Shown: positions 23,783 to 34,539 of the stretch, piece after piece | How positions within the stretch are numbered: position 1 is the first letter of the stretch | Layout of the letters: every line of letters starts with the position of its first letter | Source of the DNA: Amaurobius ferox | Taxonomy: Eukaryota > Arthropoda > Arachnida > Araneae > Amaurobiidae | DNA length: 64,000 bases | Reading direction: 5' to 3' | NCBI GenBank assembly: GCA_951213105.1 | Contig: OX578133.1 | Span: 144,639,051-144,703,050, forward strand | The notes under the pieces: generated by a model | Told to the model about the DNA's origin: nothing | The model's input: only the letters and a program-made list of their open reading frames with translations | The model's database searches: none | Made by a program: the position numbers and the translations under genes

Positions 23783-23897
23783 CATTTTTCCCTCTCCTGA
23801 AATTTAATTGTGTTTCGCTTCAAATAAAATATATATGCTATTTTCAATCATATTTCCGTTAATGTATCACCATCTTTAAAGGAGTTATTATTAATTA

Positions 23898-23900
<3 letters not shown>

Positions 23901-23928
<28 letters not shown>
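23901..23928. repeat. (TA)n microsatellite at 3' end of RT element M2
   Basis: A short TA tract directly abutting AAATTGAAAG, the terminal word of the RT element. Confidence 0.9.
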
Positions 23929-23931
<3 letters not shown>

Positions 23932-24881
23932 TGAAAGATTTTAATCGAAAATTATGCATAAACTACTGTATGTACAAAAAAACCCATCTCTAGCATATCT
24001 GTTACAAATGAGTAACTATAGACCAAGACTAAGGATAAAGATAAAAGGTAACATATCACTACAATGGTAAGGGGGATGAGAAGAATATTAGGATACAAAA
24101 TTCACAAGTAAAAGTATATAAATATAAATATAAATAAAAACAAAACACGACAAAAATGAGAAAAGCAATAATAATTAGCTCAAGATAAAAGATTAAGACA
24201 TAGAGAACAATCAATTGAAACTACACAAAAAATGGCGGTTAGTTCGAAATTGCATTCTCATCAGGACAGCCATACAATTCGAATTAAAACCGATAGAATA
24301 GCCAGTTTCTGACAATGGCGATAGTATTTAACTATAGACACCATTGGAACTGTCTACTGGCTAGTGGAAGGAGAAAAATAAATCAATTGAATTACAAATC
24401 AGAAAAATAATACCTCCTCGAACAGAAATATGAACTCACAAGCATTGTTACCACGAGTAAGTTGAACAAGCGACTGAACATTTCACCTCACTTCGTCAAT
24501 GCGAAAGGGCACTGGAATGAATACATTTGAACGATACATATTATGTATGGAGACTTTCAAAAATAGTAATCAGTATAGGACTCAGGACAAGTGGAAAATA
24601 GTCATTCGAAAATAGTAAACAGTATTAGACTCAGGCCAAGTGGTAAGTTAGGTGATAAGAATGGGTGAATTCTCAAAATTGAGTTATCCAATGAAAGATA
24701 AATAATGTATGTGTAATATTATTACGTAGTATATTTGAAATTATTAATAATATTATTTACAAATATTTCCGGATATTGGTAATTTTGACAAATGCGTTTA
24801 AGATTATTGATGTGGAGAAAGTGAAACCGAGGATCAGAAAGTCGATGTATTCGAGATAGCTGGTTTAAAATGATGTTTATA
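23929..24881 (-). mobile_element. TA-associated RT element M2 (5'-truncated)
   Basis: A minus-strand insertion lying between two (TA)n tracts (24882-24904 and 23901-23928). Its 5' end holds the last ~50 codons of the RT frame; the rest is a ~790-bp 3' untranslated region that ends at the TA tract. A second copy of that 3' end lies at 19889-20063. Confidence 0.7.
24722..24868 (-). pseudogene. Reverse transcriptase C-terminal fragment (M2)
   Basis: The peptide NIILNQLSRIHRLS...NNLKRICQNYQYPE aligns with the corresponding ends of M1 (NIILNQLFRIYRLS) and P1 (NIINNQLLRIKMLS). The catalytic region is absent; the copy begins directly inside the (TA)n tract. Confidence 0.65.
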
Positions 24882-24904
24882 TATATATATATATATATAT
24901 ATAA
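24882..24904. repeat. (TA)n between RT elements M1 and M2
   Basis: A short TA tract separating the 3' end of M1 from the truncated 5' end of M2, both on the minus strand. Confidence 0.85.
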
Positions 24905-26559
24905 ATATAATATGAAAATCCAATGATAGAATAGAGAGAAGTTGTAACTCAAAAAACCTAACTTAATATTTGCCTACAAATTAAAAAGAAGTATTAAATA
25001 GAGAATCAACAATCATGAGGAAAATAAAATGCATATTTCTAGTCATCAAGCTAAAGATAATCAACAAATATTAATGGTATGGATCCGAAAATAGAAAAAC
25101 AAAAAATAACCAAGCATTAAAGCTACACACGTGGATAAGCACAAGGCCTAAAAAATTGTTCATTTCAAAATAATTATTTTCAATTCCAAATATTTAATCA
25201 AAATGAACACAAAATATGCTTGTTTCTGAAGTAAGAGATAGACTATATCTATAAACTCTTTCTACTTGGACGACAAGCATAAAGATTGAAAATTTATATA
25301 GGAAACAAAAATACCTGAAATAGACTGCAAATGTCCTACCCATTCGAGTAATAAATGGAGAGACCAATGTTGCCACTCGCAAAAGATAATAGTAGAGACC
25401 TACTGTTGCCAATCGTGAGAAATAAATAATAGTATTGCGAAAAGGCAATAAAAGGTGATATTCTACAGTAAGAGCTACAAAATAATGGGGCGTATAATAT
25501 AATCAAAAACAGTTAGGATAATGTATAAGGGGATGTAAATACAATGTAATGTTTATTCAAGAGAATGTTGATGTCTGGCTAATATAAGATACTAAGGAGA
25601 GAATTTCAAGAATATTCAGCTAATCCAAACTTTTAAACTATACCATTTACTAAATATTCTGGATATTTATAAAATTTACTAGTAATTTTTAGGTTATTAA
25701 TATGCATAGCATGAAATTCTTTATCTGATAATCTATAAATTCTAAAAAGTTGATTAAGTATAATATTTCTAGACAATTGAATCGAGTTTCAGGAATTAAA
25801 TGGTAATATTTTATTAATGTTAAATTTAAAATATTCTTTTTCATCATATAAATTAGTAACTATCCCATTAGTAGGTTCAATAATTAGATTTAAATCCAAA
25901 AAATTAATATTATTACTAATAGTGACTTCATTAGAAATTAATTCCAAGTTATCCAGATAGAAATCTATATGTATGGCATAGTTACCTGTAAATACTAAAC
26001 AAATCAGATCATCAACATATCTGTAAATTTTATAATCTGTTGAAGAAAAATATTTTTCATAATGATAAAGGTATAAATTAGGTAACATACTGCTACTACA
26101 GCCACCTTGTGGAACCCCTGAGACTTATAAGTATAATTTATTACCTTGAAATATATAATTATTGGAAAGAACAAAGTGGAGAAGTTTAGGAAAATTGGTA
26201 AATATAGTATGAGTAGATTGATTAGTAATATTAACATTATATACAGCTAAAATTACATCATAAAGATCAGAGATCTTCATATTATTAAAAAGATCTTTAA
26301 AATCAAAAGTTTGAAATCCAATTAGTTTACCTAGTGATGTTAATTTATTCTTTAATTCTTTATTTAGAATAAGGTAGTTATTACTAGAATAAAGTAAATT
26401 ATTATTTAGTACATTTAAATAATTTAGTAGTAATTTACTCGCAGTAGTAGAGTAAGAATTATGACCACTAGTTACAGTTCTAAATTTTGTAGGATTTTTA
26501 TGAAATTTAGGAATGAGCACAATATATGGAAATTTCAAAAACTTATAATTAATATTTAA

Positions 26560-26562
<3 letters not shown>
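24905..26562 (-). mobile_element. TA-associated RT element M1
   Basis: The minus-strand element runs from the (TA)n at 26563-26603 to the (TA)n at 24882-24904. It carries an RT frame (26538-25640) and a ~730-bp 3' region ending CATTGGATTTTCATATTATA. That 3' region is similar to 51567-51885, which is also enclosed by TA tracts. Confidence 0.7.
25640..26538 (-). pseudogene. Reverse transcriptase (M1), one in-frame stop and one frameshift
   Basis: It starts near KFPYIVLIPKFHKNP (RT motif 1), then FDFKDLFNN, GVPQGGCSSS, the catalytic YRYVDDLI, NFLDLNL, and a C-terminal NIILNQLFRIYRLSD. The frame is broken by a TAA just before GVPQGG (26127-26125) and by a frameshift near 25790. The motif order and the INFLDL/YD(E/K) segment resemble a widespread invertebrate RT lineage with YRYIDD, FLDL and YDKRDDFNF motifs (from memory; possibly Penelope-related). 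No endonuclease domain is visible upstream or downstream. The copy is dead but moderately diverged from P1, so at least two subfamilies coexist. Confidence 0.8.

Positions 26563-26603
<41 letters not shown>
26563..26603. repeat. (TA)n separating divergent RT elements M1 and P1
   Basis: A TA tract shared as the 5' boundary of both the minus-strand M1 and the plus-strand P1. Confidence 0.9.
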
Positions 26604-26605
<2 letters not shown>

Positions 26606-27577
26606 CCTTACTTGGTACTCGTACCTAAATTCCATAAAACACCTATTTCATTTAGAACAGTCACTATAGGATTTAATTCATATACCAATGCAGCTGACAA
26701 ACAACTTCTAATCATACTCAATCAAATTTATGATTATTTTACTGTACAAAAAACATATATAATCAAAAATAGTATAGAACTCATTAATAAAATAAAACTA
26801 ATCCCTTACATACATGATGTAAAAACTTTTGATTTCAAAGACCTATTTAATAATATAGACATTAATGATTTATATAAAGTCATACTACTTTTATATGAAC
26901 AATTCACTCAAGCAAAAAACATATCATTTCCAAAATTCAAAACTTTATTAAAATTCATTTTGTTCAAACAGTATATAGTTCAAGGAAAATGCATATACAA
27001 ATTAAATAAAGGAATCCCACAGGGAGGTAAATCATCCACCATACTGGCCAACCTTTATCTACATTTTTACGAAAATCAGAACCCTTTCAACAGTCATATA
27101 ATGTACAGATATATTGATGATCTTATTATTATTGGAATTACTAATGAGGCCAATGAATTAAATTTTGATTTCTATCCACCTAATCTACAACTCATTGAAA
27201 ATGTATATACATCCAACTGGATCAATTTTCTAGATGTTAGTTTAACAATTAAAAATGCAAATACAATACAATTTAAAGTCTATGACAAAACAGAAACTTA
27301 TAACTTCAAAGTAAATAAACTTCAACATTTCTCTTCCAATCTTTCTAAATCTGTATATAGAAATATTATTAATAACCAGTTATTAAGAATCAAAATGTTA
27401 AGCACACCTTATTACTACAAAGAACATCTTCATAAATTCATCAACACCGTCATCAAAAATAACTACCCGCCCAATCTTATTTTTTCTTTTATTAAAACAC
27501 ATTTTAAATTTAAATTCAAAAACTTGCAACAATTACAGCAACATATTGACAGATCATACTCTAGCATTTCTAAATAA
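26603..27577 (+). CDS. Reverse transcriptase (P1), open, 5'-truncated
   Basis: The frame is open from the edge of the (TA)n tract (FPYLVLVPKFHKTP) to a TAA at 27577, about 324 codons, the longest frame in the window. There is no ATG at the start: the first in-frame residues align with M1 internally, so the N-terminus is missing or the element begins here. Motifs in order: PKFHKTP (motif 1), FDFKDLFNNID, GIPQGGKSSTILANLYL, catalytic YRYIDDLIII, NFLDVSLTI, then KVYDKTETYNFKVN and NIINNQLLRI. No GIY-YIG or AP-type endonuclease follows. It probably copies its RNA in the nucleus; whether it is active is unknown. Lineage assignment (Penelope-related or another endonuclease-less group) is uncertain. 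Confidence 0.8.
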
Positions 27578-28193
27578 TTCATAAACTCCATGTCTTCTTC
27601 TAACAGTTAAACTATTCGTATAATTCACTTTAACCTGCTTTGAGAAAACTGCTTAGTCAGTAACCAAAAATTCACTGTAACCTGTTCTGAGATGATTGGT
27701 AATACACATGCTTTTCCAGAAGTACCACTGTACTAGGGGTAGATATATTTTCATTTTATTTTCATTATATTCTTTTGATATTACTTTATAATACTTTGCA
27801 TCCTCATTTCAATAATTAGCCACAAGCTGGTGTAACAGAATATTTTATATTCATGTTTGATTTTTTTGTGTTTTTGATCCACTTTGTCTTTTCTTCTACG
27901 TCGGGCCATTTACATTATTTCTGTAATACATTTTACAGTTATGTAAACAGAAACGTAGAATCAGCATTAATGAAACATGTATGGCCCTTGATAACGTACA
28001 TGGTTTCATAAATGCTTTTCATATACATTTTATTCCTTTTATAATCACTAGATTCCATTTTTTCAATTTCCAAACTTCTTGCATAGCTCATCCTGCTACA
28101 CTAGGCTTCTGATTTGAAAAAACCTTCAGTTTACAAGCAATTTTCATTGGTATTTCTCGGGTATATATATTACAAGTAATCATAAAAATCTTC

Positions 28194-28195
<2 letters not shown>
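26604..28195 (+). mobile_element. TA-associated RT element P1
   Basis: A plus-strand element enclosed by (TA)n at 26563-26603 and at 28196 onward. The open RT frame comes first; a ~615-bp 3' region ends ATAAAAATCTTCAATTA before the TA tract, matching the reverse complement of the M2 terminus (AAAATCTTTCAATTTA). Both boundaries therefore agree with insertion into a TA microsatellite. Confidence 0.75.
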
Positions 28196-28251
<56 letters not shown>

Positions 28252-28287
28252 ATTAATTAAGTATAATATTTCTAATATATGTATATG

Positions 28288-28324
<37 letters not shown>

Positions 28325-28340
28325 CTGTGTGTGACAAATT
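28196..28340. repeat. (TA)n and (GT)n microsatellites
   Basis: A TA tract then a GT block, a short AT-rich spacer (28251-28292) and a second GT tract. The left part bounds RT element P1. Confidence 0.95.
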
Positions 28341-28802
28341 CAGGCACTAAAGTTTCGTAAATATTCCAATCGCTATAAACCACTGATATCTGTCAAAATG
28401 GCAGTTTACAGCATATTTGAGATCAAATGTGTATCAGGTAATGTGCACGTTAATAATTTAGATAGCTACGATTTCAATCGTAAAATGCTTAAAAAGTTCC
28501 CCTAACATTTTTATAAATAGCTGCGCTGCACTCATGCAAAATCAGTTTAAAAAGTTAGTTCAATCATTATTGGATATTTCCAAAGGTTATCTACCAGCAT
28601 GCGATGAATGTTTGTTACTCTTAATTAAAATATTTCTTTCAAGCATGCTAAAATTCATAGTTGAACTTTTCTTTTCTAAAAAGAAAGCAGAAATGAATGC
28701 ATAAATTAAAGATTTGAATTTCTGTTTTAAAATGTACTATACTAGTCTCTTTCTTAATTTGCAAGAGTCAAAATGAAAATAGCTTCTATCTGTCAGAAAA
28801 CA
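28341..28802. other. No gene seen
   Basis: AT-rich sequence with no long frame and no recognised repeat. Confidence 0.5.
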
Positions 28803-28836
28803 CAGTGTGTTCTACTTTCCACACACACACACACAC

Positions 28837-28877
<41 letters not shown>

Positions 28878-29024
28878 CGTCAAGCTATAAATAGTGTTTT
28901 CGTGTTCTAGTGTGCTCGAAACCTGTAATTCCGTCGAAAACTGGAGTTGTGATTCTCGAGATGATTCCAATATTCCAATATTTTCCATACATTGCCTTGT
29001 ACGGTAGGAAAAGTAAGAAACTTA
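28803..29024 (-). mobile_element. Family C terminal fragment with CA/TA tract
   Basis: A CA tract and a TA tract precede GAGACGTCAAGCTATAAATAG, TTTTCGTGTTCTAG, CCGTCGAAAACT, and a hairpin-like end with GGAAAAGT, in the order seen at 62.4 kb. The 1.56-kb long-inverted-repeat element is inserted just beyond its end. Confidence 0.55.
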
Positions 29025-29033
29025 AATGCACCA

Positions 29034-30597
29034 GGCTGTGGTTAGGCTGCCTGCATGTGCGGTCGCGGAGAGAGTTTCAGTAGGAAACCTGCAAGTGGGC
29101 TTCCGTCAAATTAGTCGGACGTTTCTCTTCCGGTGGAAAGTAGCGTTATATTCCGTTTAGGTCGATATGCTGACTGCATTATACAAGTATAAGAAATTTT
29201 TATATATTTTTAAATTCAAACTCTTTTTTATAGCTATGTTCTGTAATATATGTTTGACTGTAGCTGTACTATAAGAATAAATACTTTAAAAAGTCATTGG
29301 ACATATTATTCCAGCTCACATGCAATAATGAAAATAATTTCAATAAATCCAAAGTCCCCAATTCCCTCCTTTTATATGTATATAGGAGGAAAAAATTCCA
29401 TTTTTCAAGATCTATTTTAATGTTATATATGCATTAGTGAGATCTAAAAATAGTATATTTTTAAATATTTTCTTTCTTGATAAAGAAAAGATATAAAATA
29501 ATTATGTTTTATCTATAACAGGATTTTTTTAATGATAAATTTAAAACATTACACAAAAGGAATAGCAGGGAAAAAAAATTTAAAATTCTTAAAACGTAAA
29601 TTATTAAATATAATAAATAAGAGTAATTTATTAAATTATAAGAACAAATTTAAAAATGCTTTTGAGAAATATATTATTAAATATTATATTAGAATTCGTT
29701 TTAAATACTTACAGATGGGAAACCTTTTTGCCACTTATAAAAAAAATAAAATTAATAGCAAAAAGAAAAAAATAATTTACTCAGTTTATTATATACATAA
29801 AAAATGCATTATTAAATAATTAAAAAAATGAAAAACCGGTTTATAATTAAATATTTTTTAATATATTATAGCATATAATATTAAAAATTATTAAAAAAAA
29901 TAGCTGCTTGTAATTGAATGGTTGAATATTATGAAATGGAAGCGACATTTTGCTGAAAGATAAGTTAAGCATAAATTTAGTGCTATTAAATCATATTCCT
30001 TCACTAGAAGTACTTGCGTAAATATTTTATATTTTTCTAATAAAGCACACAGATGCAGGTCCGTGGAAAGCGGGGAGGGGGGGAGTAAGGGGCCTCTCCG
30101 GGCCCCCGTCCCCTCATATGTGTACCTAATTTTTCCTGTCTGGGCTGGGTTCCCCAGCATACCGGAAAGGAGGGGGGACTCAAGCTCGGGTCTATTAATT
30201 AGAACATTTTTATGATCAAATACTTCTTATCAAGTTCTTTAAAATGTTTAGTAAGATTATTGTATTTTATTTTCAGAAAAATAGAAGTGGAAAAAAGGAA
30301 TCGCTTCATTCTTCAAGCTCTATTTTAATGCTATATATACATTTGTAGGAGCTAGAAACCGTAAAACTCGACTCTTTTATCGGTAATTTATTTTTAAATA
30401 TATTTGAAGAATTCCAATTTAAATAACACTGCCGTCTCTAACGTTAGTGGACGAAATATAACTCCGCCGTCAGACAACAACTATCCGGTTAATCTGACGG
30501 TAGCCCACTGGCAGGTAGCTGAATGCGCGTCCGCACTTGACGGCAGCCAAATTATATCGTTTCCGCAACCGCACTTGCAGGTTGCCTAACCACTTCG
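29034..30597. mobile_element. DNA transposon with long inverted repeats and 9-bp target duplication, copy 1
   Basis: Flanked by an exact 9-bp duplication AATGCACCA (29025-29033, 30598-30606). The left end GGCTGTGGTTAGGCTGCC is inverted at the right end (GGTTGCCTAACCACTTCG); imperfect similarity runs about 120-130 bp inwards (CCTGCAAGTGGGCTTCCGTC against GACGGTAGCCCACTGGCAGG). A 95-codon Lys-rich frame (29532-29819) is inside but broken in copy 2, so it is probably not functional. Long TIRs and a 9-bp duplication fit Mutator-like elements; Merlin (8-9 bp) is an alternative. No transposase is recognised. Confidence 0.8.
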
Positions 30598-30743
30598 AAT
30601 GCACCACTTTAATCACAGAAGTAGAAATATATTTTTAAACCGCTTTTAATGTACATTACGTGCGAATTTTAAAGTTTCTTGCTTTTCGAAGTTTAAGAAA
30701 ATCACTAACATATTTAAATCTTATTCCTTATATTCGAAATTGT

Positions 30744-30760
<17 letters not shown>

Positions 30761-30793
<33 letters not shown>

Positions 30794-30828
30794 GAGTTAC
30801 TACATACATTCTAACTTTGGATTTACTA

Positions 30829-30915
<87 letters not shown>

Positions 30916-30948
30916 GATATATATAGATGTATATATATATATATATAG

Positions 30949-30993
<45 letters not shown>
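30761..30993. repeat. (CT)n/(TA)n microsatellite cluster
   Basis: A short CT run, a TA tract, a 45-bp unique piece ending AATTTA, then a ~160-bp TA tract with GATA variants. Confidence 0.95.
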
Positions 30994-30996
<3 letters not shown>

Positions 30997-31504
30997 TCCG
31001 TCACTAAAATCAAAGTAAAAGGTTTTTGGACAGTTAAAATAATGCAATATCAGATATTTTTAATATACAGAAAGTAATCAAACAATAAACAATATCATGA
31101 AAATTCTAAAAATACATTTTTTCTTTTAAATTTGTTATTTTTGACTAGTATGATTATTCATTGTGGAAACAAAAGCTATTGAAATGTCAAACGTCCTCGG
31201 TTGCTTTTTCATTGTACTTGGAATTAAAAAATAATTCAATTCCAACAGAATCTCTTTGCACTAGGAATCGGGTCACTTATTTTCTTCTCCGTCAAACCTC
31301 TTTTCACAGTTCTTTCAATATTTTTTTACTCTGTTGTGTTTACTGTATAGTTTTCAGCGTGACCTGAATCTTTCCAGGCAGACATATTTTTAATTTATCA
31401 TATCTTGAATTAACATTTTATTTTCAATTTGTAATGAGAAAATATATAAATATATCTTTATGCAAGATTTCTATGAAAGTCTTTCAGCAAGCCAATAAAT
31501 TTGT
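30994..31504. other. No gene seen
   Basis: AT-rich; the 68-codon frame at 31161-31367 matches nothing I recognise. Confidence 0.45.
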
Positions 31505-32255
31505 AAGAGAAGTTCCGTGAGTGTACACTTTATGTCCATCTGTAACAAAGTGACCATGTCCAATCAAATGAAAATGATTTCAGTGACCTTAGCTGAGAAT
31601 TAAAAAAGTTAAGATCACGAACTCGGCAACAAAGCAAGATAGACAAAAAAGCCAATTACAAAGTTGTAGAAATTAACAAAAATCGATAATAAAACCTAAT
31701 TAGTAGGAATTGAGACTAGAACTGTTATAGAAGGCATTTATTTGACACAATATGCTTATTGGCGAATTTCAATTATTATATTTAAGAATGGTAAAACAAG
31801 CAAAACTTACACGCACAGGAATCTAATGTATGGTCTATTTAAAATGTCCTCAGTTAGCAACAATGTGCACTTGACTTCAAGAAAGAATATTATCGTGTAC
31901 TTAGACAAATATTACAAGTGGCGGCGTGTTACAGTCCTGCTGATATAAGTTTTTGGTAGACCCTTATTGCCTTCCATATACGCTTTTTTTTTTTTTTTTT
32001 TTTGCGTTCCTGGTATCGATTTCAACTCATTAGACATTGCTCTACAACTTTGCAATTGGCTTTTCTCGTCTATCTCGATTTGATGCCGAATTCGAATTTC
32101 CTAACTTATTAAATTATCCTCTAGGGGAATCGCAATCAATTATATTCGATTGGGCATGATCACTTTACTATAGATAGACCTAACGTATACACTCACATAT
32201 CTTTCCTTATCAAGTTATATGAGGGCTTAAGGACTTGCTTAGAAACCCTGTAGAT
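31505..32255. mobile_element. MITE-D copy 3
   Basis: The left outer segment carries AAAGTGACCATGTCCAATC, inverted in the right outer segment as GATTGGGCATGATCACTTTA. The inner arms begin CGAACTCGGCAACAAAGCAAG and end in its inverse near 32090. A poly-T run (31986-32003) and a 60-codon frame lie between. The right end AAGGACTTGCTTAGAAACCC matches copy 2. It contains no insertion at the LTR target (AATTTCCTAAC), giving the empty-site reference. Confidence 0.65.
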
Positions 32256-32384
32256 AAATGGGAATCTTTATTTGGGATCAAGAGGTCGGTTTAAATTAAA
32301 ACTAATTTCGAATATTTGTATTGAGTGTGTATTAGTTAAAATGTTTATAAACCAGGATTGTCGACAGTTCACGTAAATTCGGGG

Positions 32385-32600
32385 CATTTTCAGCCCGGTA
32401 GTTGAGAGGTATAAGGCAGACGTTTCCTCGTGTTCTCTCGACTGCCGGATTGTGGGTTCGAATCCCGCCTGTGGGCATGGATAGTGTCCATTTCGGTTGT
32501 AGTGTGATCCGCACCCCTTGGAGTGTGCCAGGGCAACGTCTTGTGACGTCAAAATGGTTCGCAATCACGATCCGGCCGCTATAATGGCCGAATTATTGGG
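32385..32600 (+). mobile_element. SINE-C copy (tRNA-derived)
   Basis: Head: box A-like CCCGGTAGTTGAGAGGTATAA, a long variable-arm segment, and box B GGGTTCGAATCCCGCC. Body: GGAGTGTGCCAGGGCAACGT, TTGTGACGTCAAAATGGTTC, then ATGGCCGAATTATTGGGTAA. The long variable arm suggests a Leu- or Ser-type source tRNA. It shares head and body with the minus-strand copy at 9.2-9.6 kb. The open frames here are chance frames. Confidence 0.7.
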
Positions 32601-33201
32601 TAATTAAGTACTCCGGCCATTAATATTAATTTTTCCAAATTTTCTGGAATTGGCCACAACTCCATTACCGTCAATGGCGAGAAATGTTTATGTATCTACA
32701 ATGATGCATGTGTGCAATACGTGGAACAAATCGTTGAATATTTAAGGTAAAACAAATTTGAAGGATATGACTGAAAGAAAAGTGTTCAGCTGATCAATCA
32801 TCGCCATCCGTTGTCCACTGTTTTAAGATCATTGCCACTCGTTAGCACGATGCATGCGATGCAATGATCAGTGAGCACGAAACTCCTTAAAGCAAGTATT
32901 TAAGAATCTTTACTTGCTTCGAACCCAGTAGCGATCCGGAGCATTATTTTATCCCCGTCTACCATTAAAAGTTCTCAGCGCTCGGGATTGCGAATTTTGC
33001 CGCATACGAGTATAATAACTAAACTGATCATTCATCATGACTTTTAGATGATAGGTTCGTGCTCATTGACGCTCGTCTGCACAATGCAGACGATGAGATA
33101 AATATAATTTTAAATAACAAATTGCTATTAGCAATTGCGCAACCATTTAGCTTTTGAAAACTTTAATTTTTATTATATTCAAACATCTTCAATGTTTTAA
33201 A
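32601..33201. other. No gene seen
   Basis: Contains several short inverted words (for example around 32845-32880 and 33060-33100) but no coding frame or known repeat. Confidence 0.4.
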
Positions 33202-34181
33202 CAAGAAAGATCAATCATGCATAAAACATTGATTATGAAGCACTTTCCAACTGAAATACAATTTTATTTAAACATCTCTAAAATGCGATACATTCAGATC
33301 TGATATATTTTAAATTATCACAGAACTACAGTTATTTATTGTATTTGAAAACTTAAAACTCCATATAAAAAAATGAACTTTATTCAAATGACGTCACCGA
33401 AATATAAATCGCCTAGCTTGCTATACAAAAGCAATACAGCAATGAATATCCCATTCATATCACTTTCATTCCAAACTCCAGAGCTCGATAATTTTACGTG
33501 AAAAAAATTCAGCAATCCTTATACAACTCATCTTACAATAACTTGTTTACATTCTGCATCCATTAAAATTAGGCTTCGTTGTAGAAATAATCAAAGCTTG
33601 ATGATCATTTAAACGTGTCGGCGCAGAATATAGATGCACAGAAAATACGTAAAAATAAAGCAGCTTTAGGACGGATGCAACACGTCAAAGAACAATGATC
33701 AAAGAACAAAGATGCATACAAAGATGAACAAAGATGCGTCAAAGAACAAAGGCATACATTTCAAAGAACTTTAAAAATCAAGATTTTTACTCTGGGAAAA
33801 AAAGATGGATGCCATAATTTTTTAAGTGGATCACATGATCACTTCGTATAATATGGGTGTAATTATTATTTTAATTTTTATATGAAAACTACCAAACATA
33901 TTTTATTCAAATTTTTTTATATATTTTATGGAATAATTTGAATATTTTCTAAAATTTTCGGAGCAATTTGTGAATTTTAACTTTGTTTAAAAAATGTTTG
34001 GAAAATTTGGTCCCATTGGGTTCAATATATTTCACTTTATCAAACCGGGTTCAATCCAAAACTAATTGGGTGGTATTATTTATTTACATTCTCATATGTT
34101 CCACAGACCGTCTAAACAACATACTAAAATTTCATTTTGATAAAGCCATTTTTACAGCAGTTATCGTGCGAACGAAGTGTT
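33202..34181 (+). mobile_element. Element B copy 3 (980 bp, internally rearranged)
   Basis: It begins CAAGAAAGATCAATCATGCA and ends ATCGTGCGAACGAAGTGTT. The (GACA)n tract and most of the terminal hairpin stem are deleted. A private run of TCAAAGAACAAAGATG-type repeats lies at 33687-33765. Confidence 0.7.
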
Positions 34182-34539
34182 AAAAACAGAGAAACTCATT
34201 TGCATACTTGGAAAGTATTATATTCATCTTTTAAAATATTAATATTTTGATGTTTCTTTAATTTCTGATATTTTTATTGATTTTTTTATTATATAGAAAA
34301 GAGAAATGAAAAACGAACAATAACATGAAGCCGTGTAATTTCCTTTCATTCAAGTAATATTCCCTTTTATTCAAACAATGATTCCTTTGATAAATACAAC
34401 CATGCATAACTGAGAAATGTTTCATTACTTAAATTTTTATTAGTTAAATTAAATACTTTATTACGTACTTTAAAAATTGCCGTTTCTTGGTTTACTACAA
34501 GGCTTTCTTTAGGGCAAATTTTTCTACATATACACGCCT

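Noticed and set aside
23929..28195. Hammerhead ribozyme or GIY-YIG domain in the RT elements, as in Penelope-like elements
   Set aside because: I scanned for the CTGATGA...GAAA core and for a GIY...YIG pattern downstream of the RT and saw neither.
29532..29819. 95-codon Lys-rich frame inside the 1.56-kb element
   Set aside because: AT-driven composition; the same frame in copy 2 (about 55200-55440) is broken by stops and indels, and no domain is recognised.
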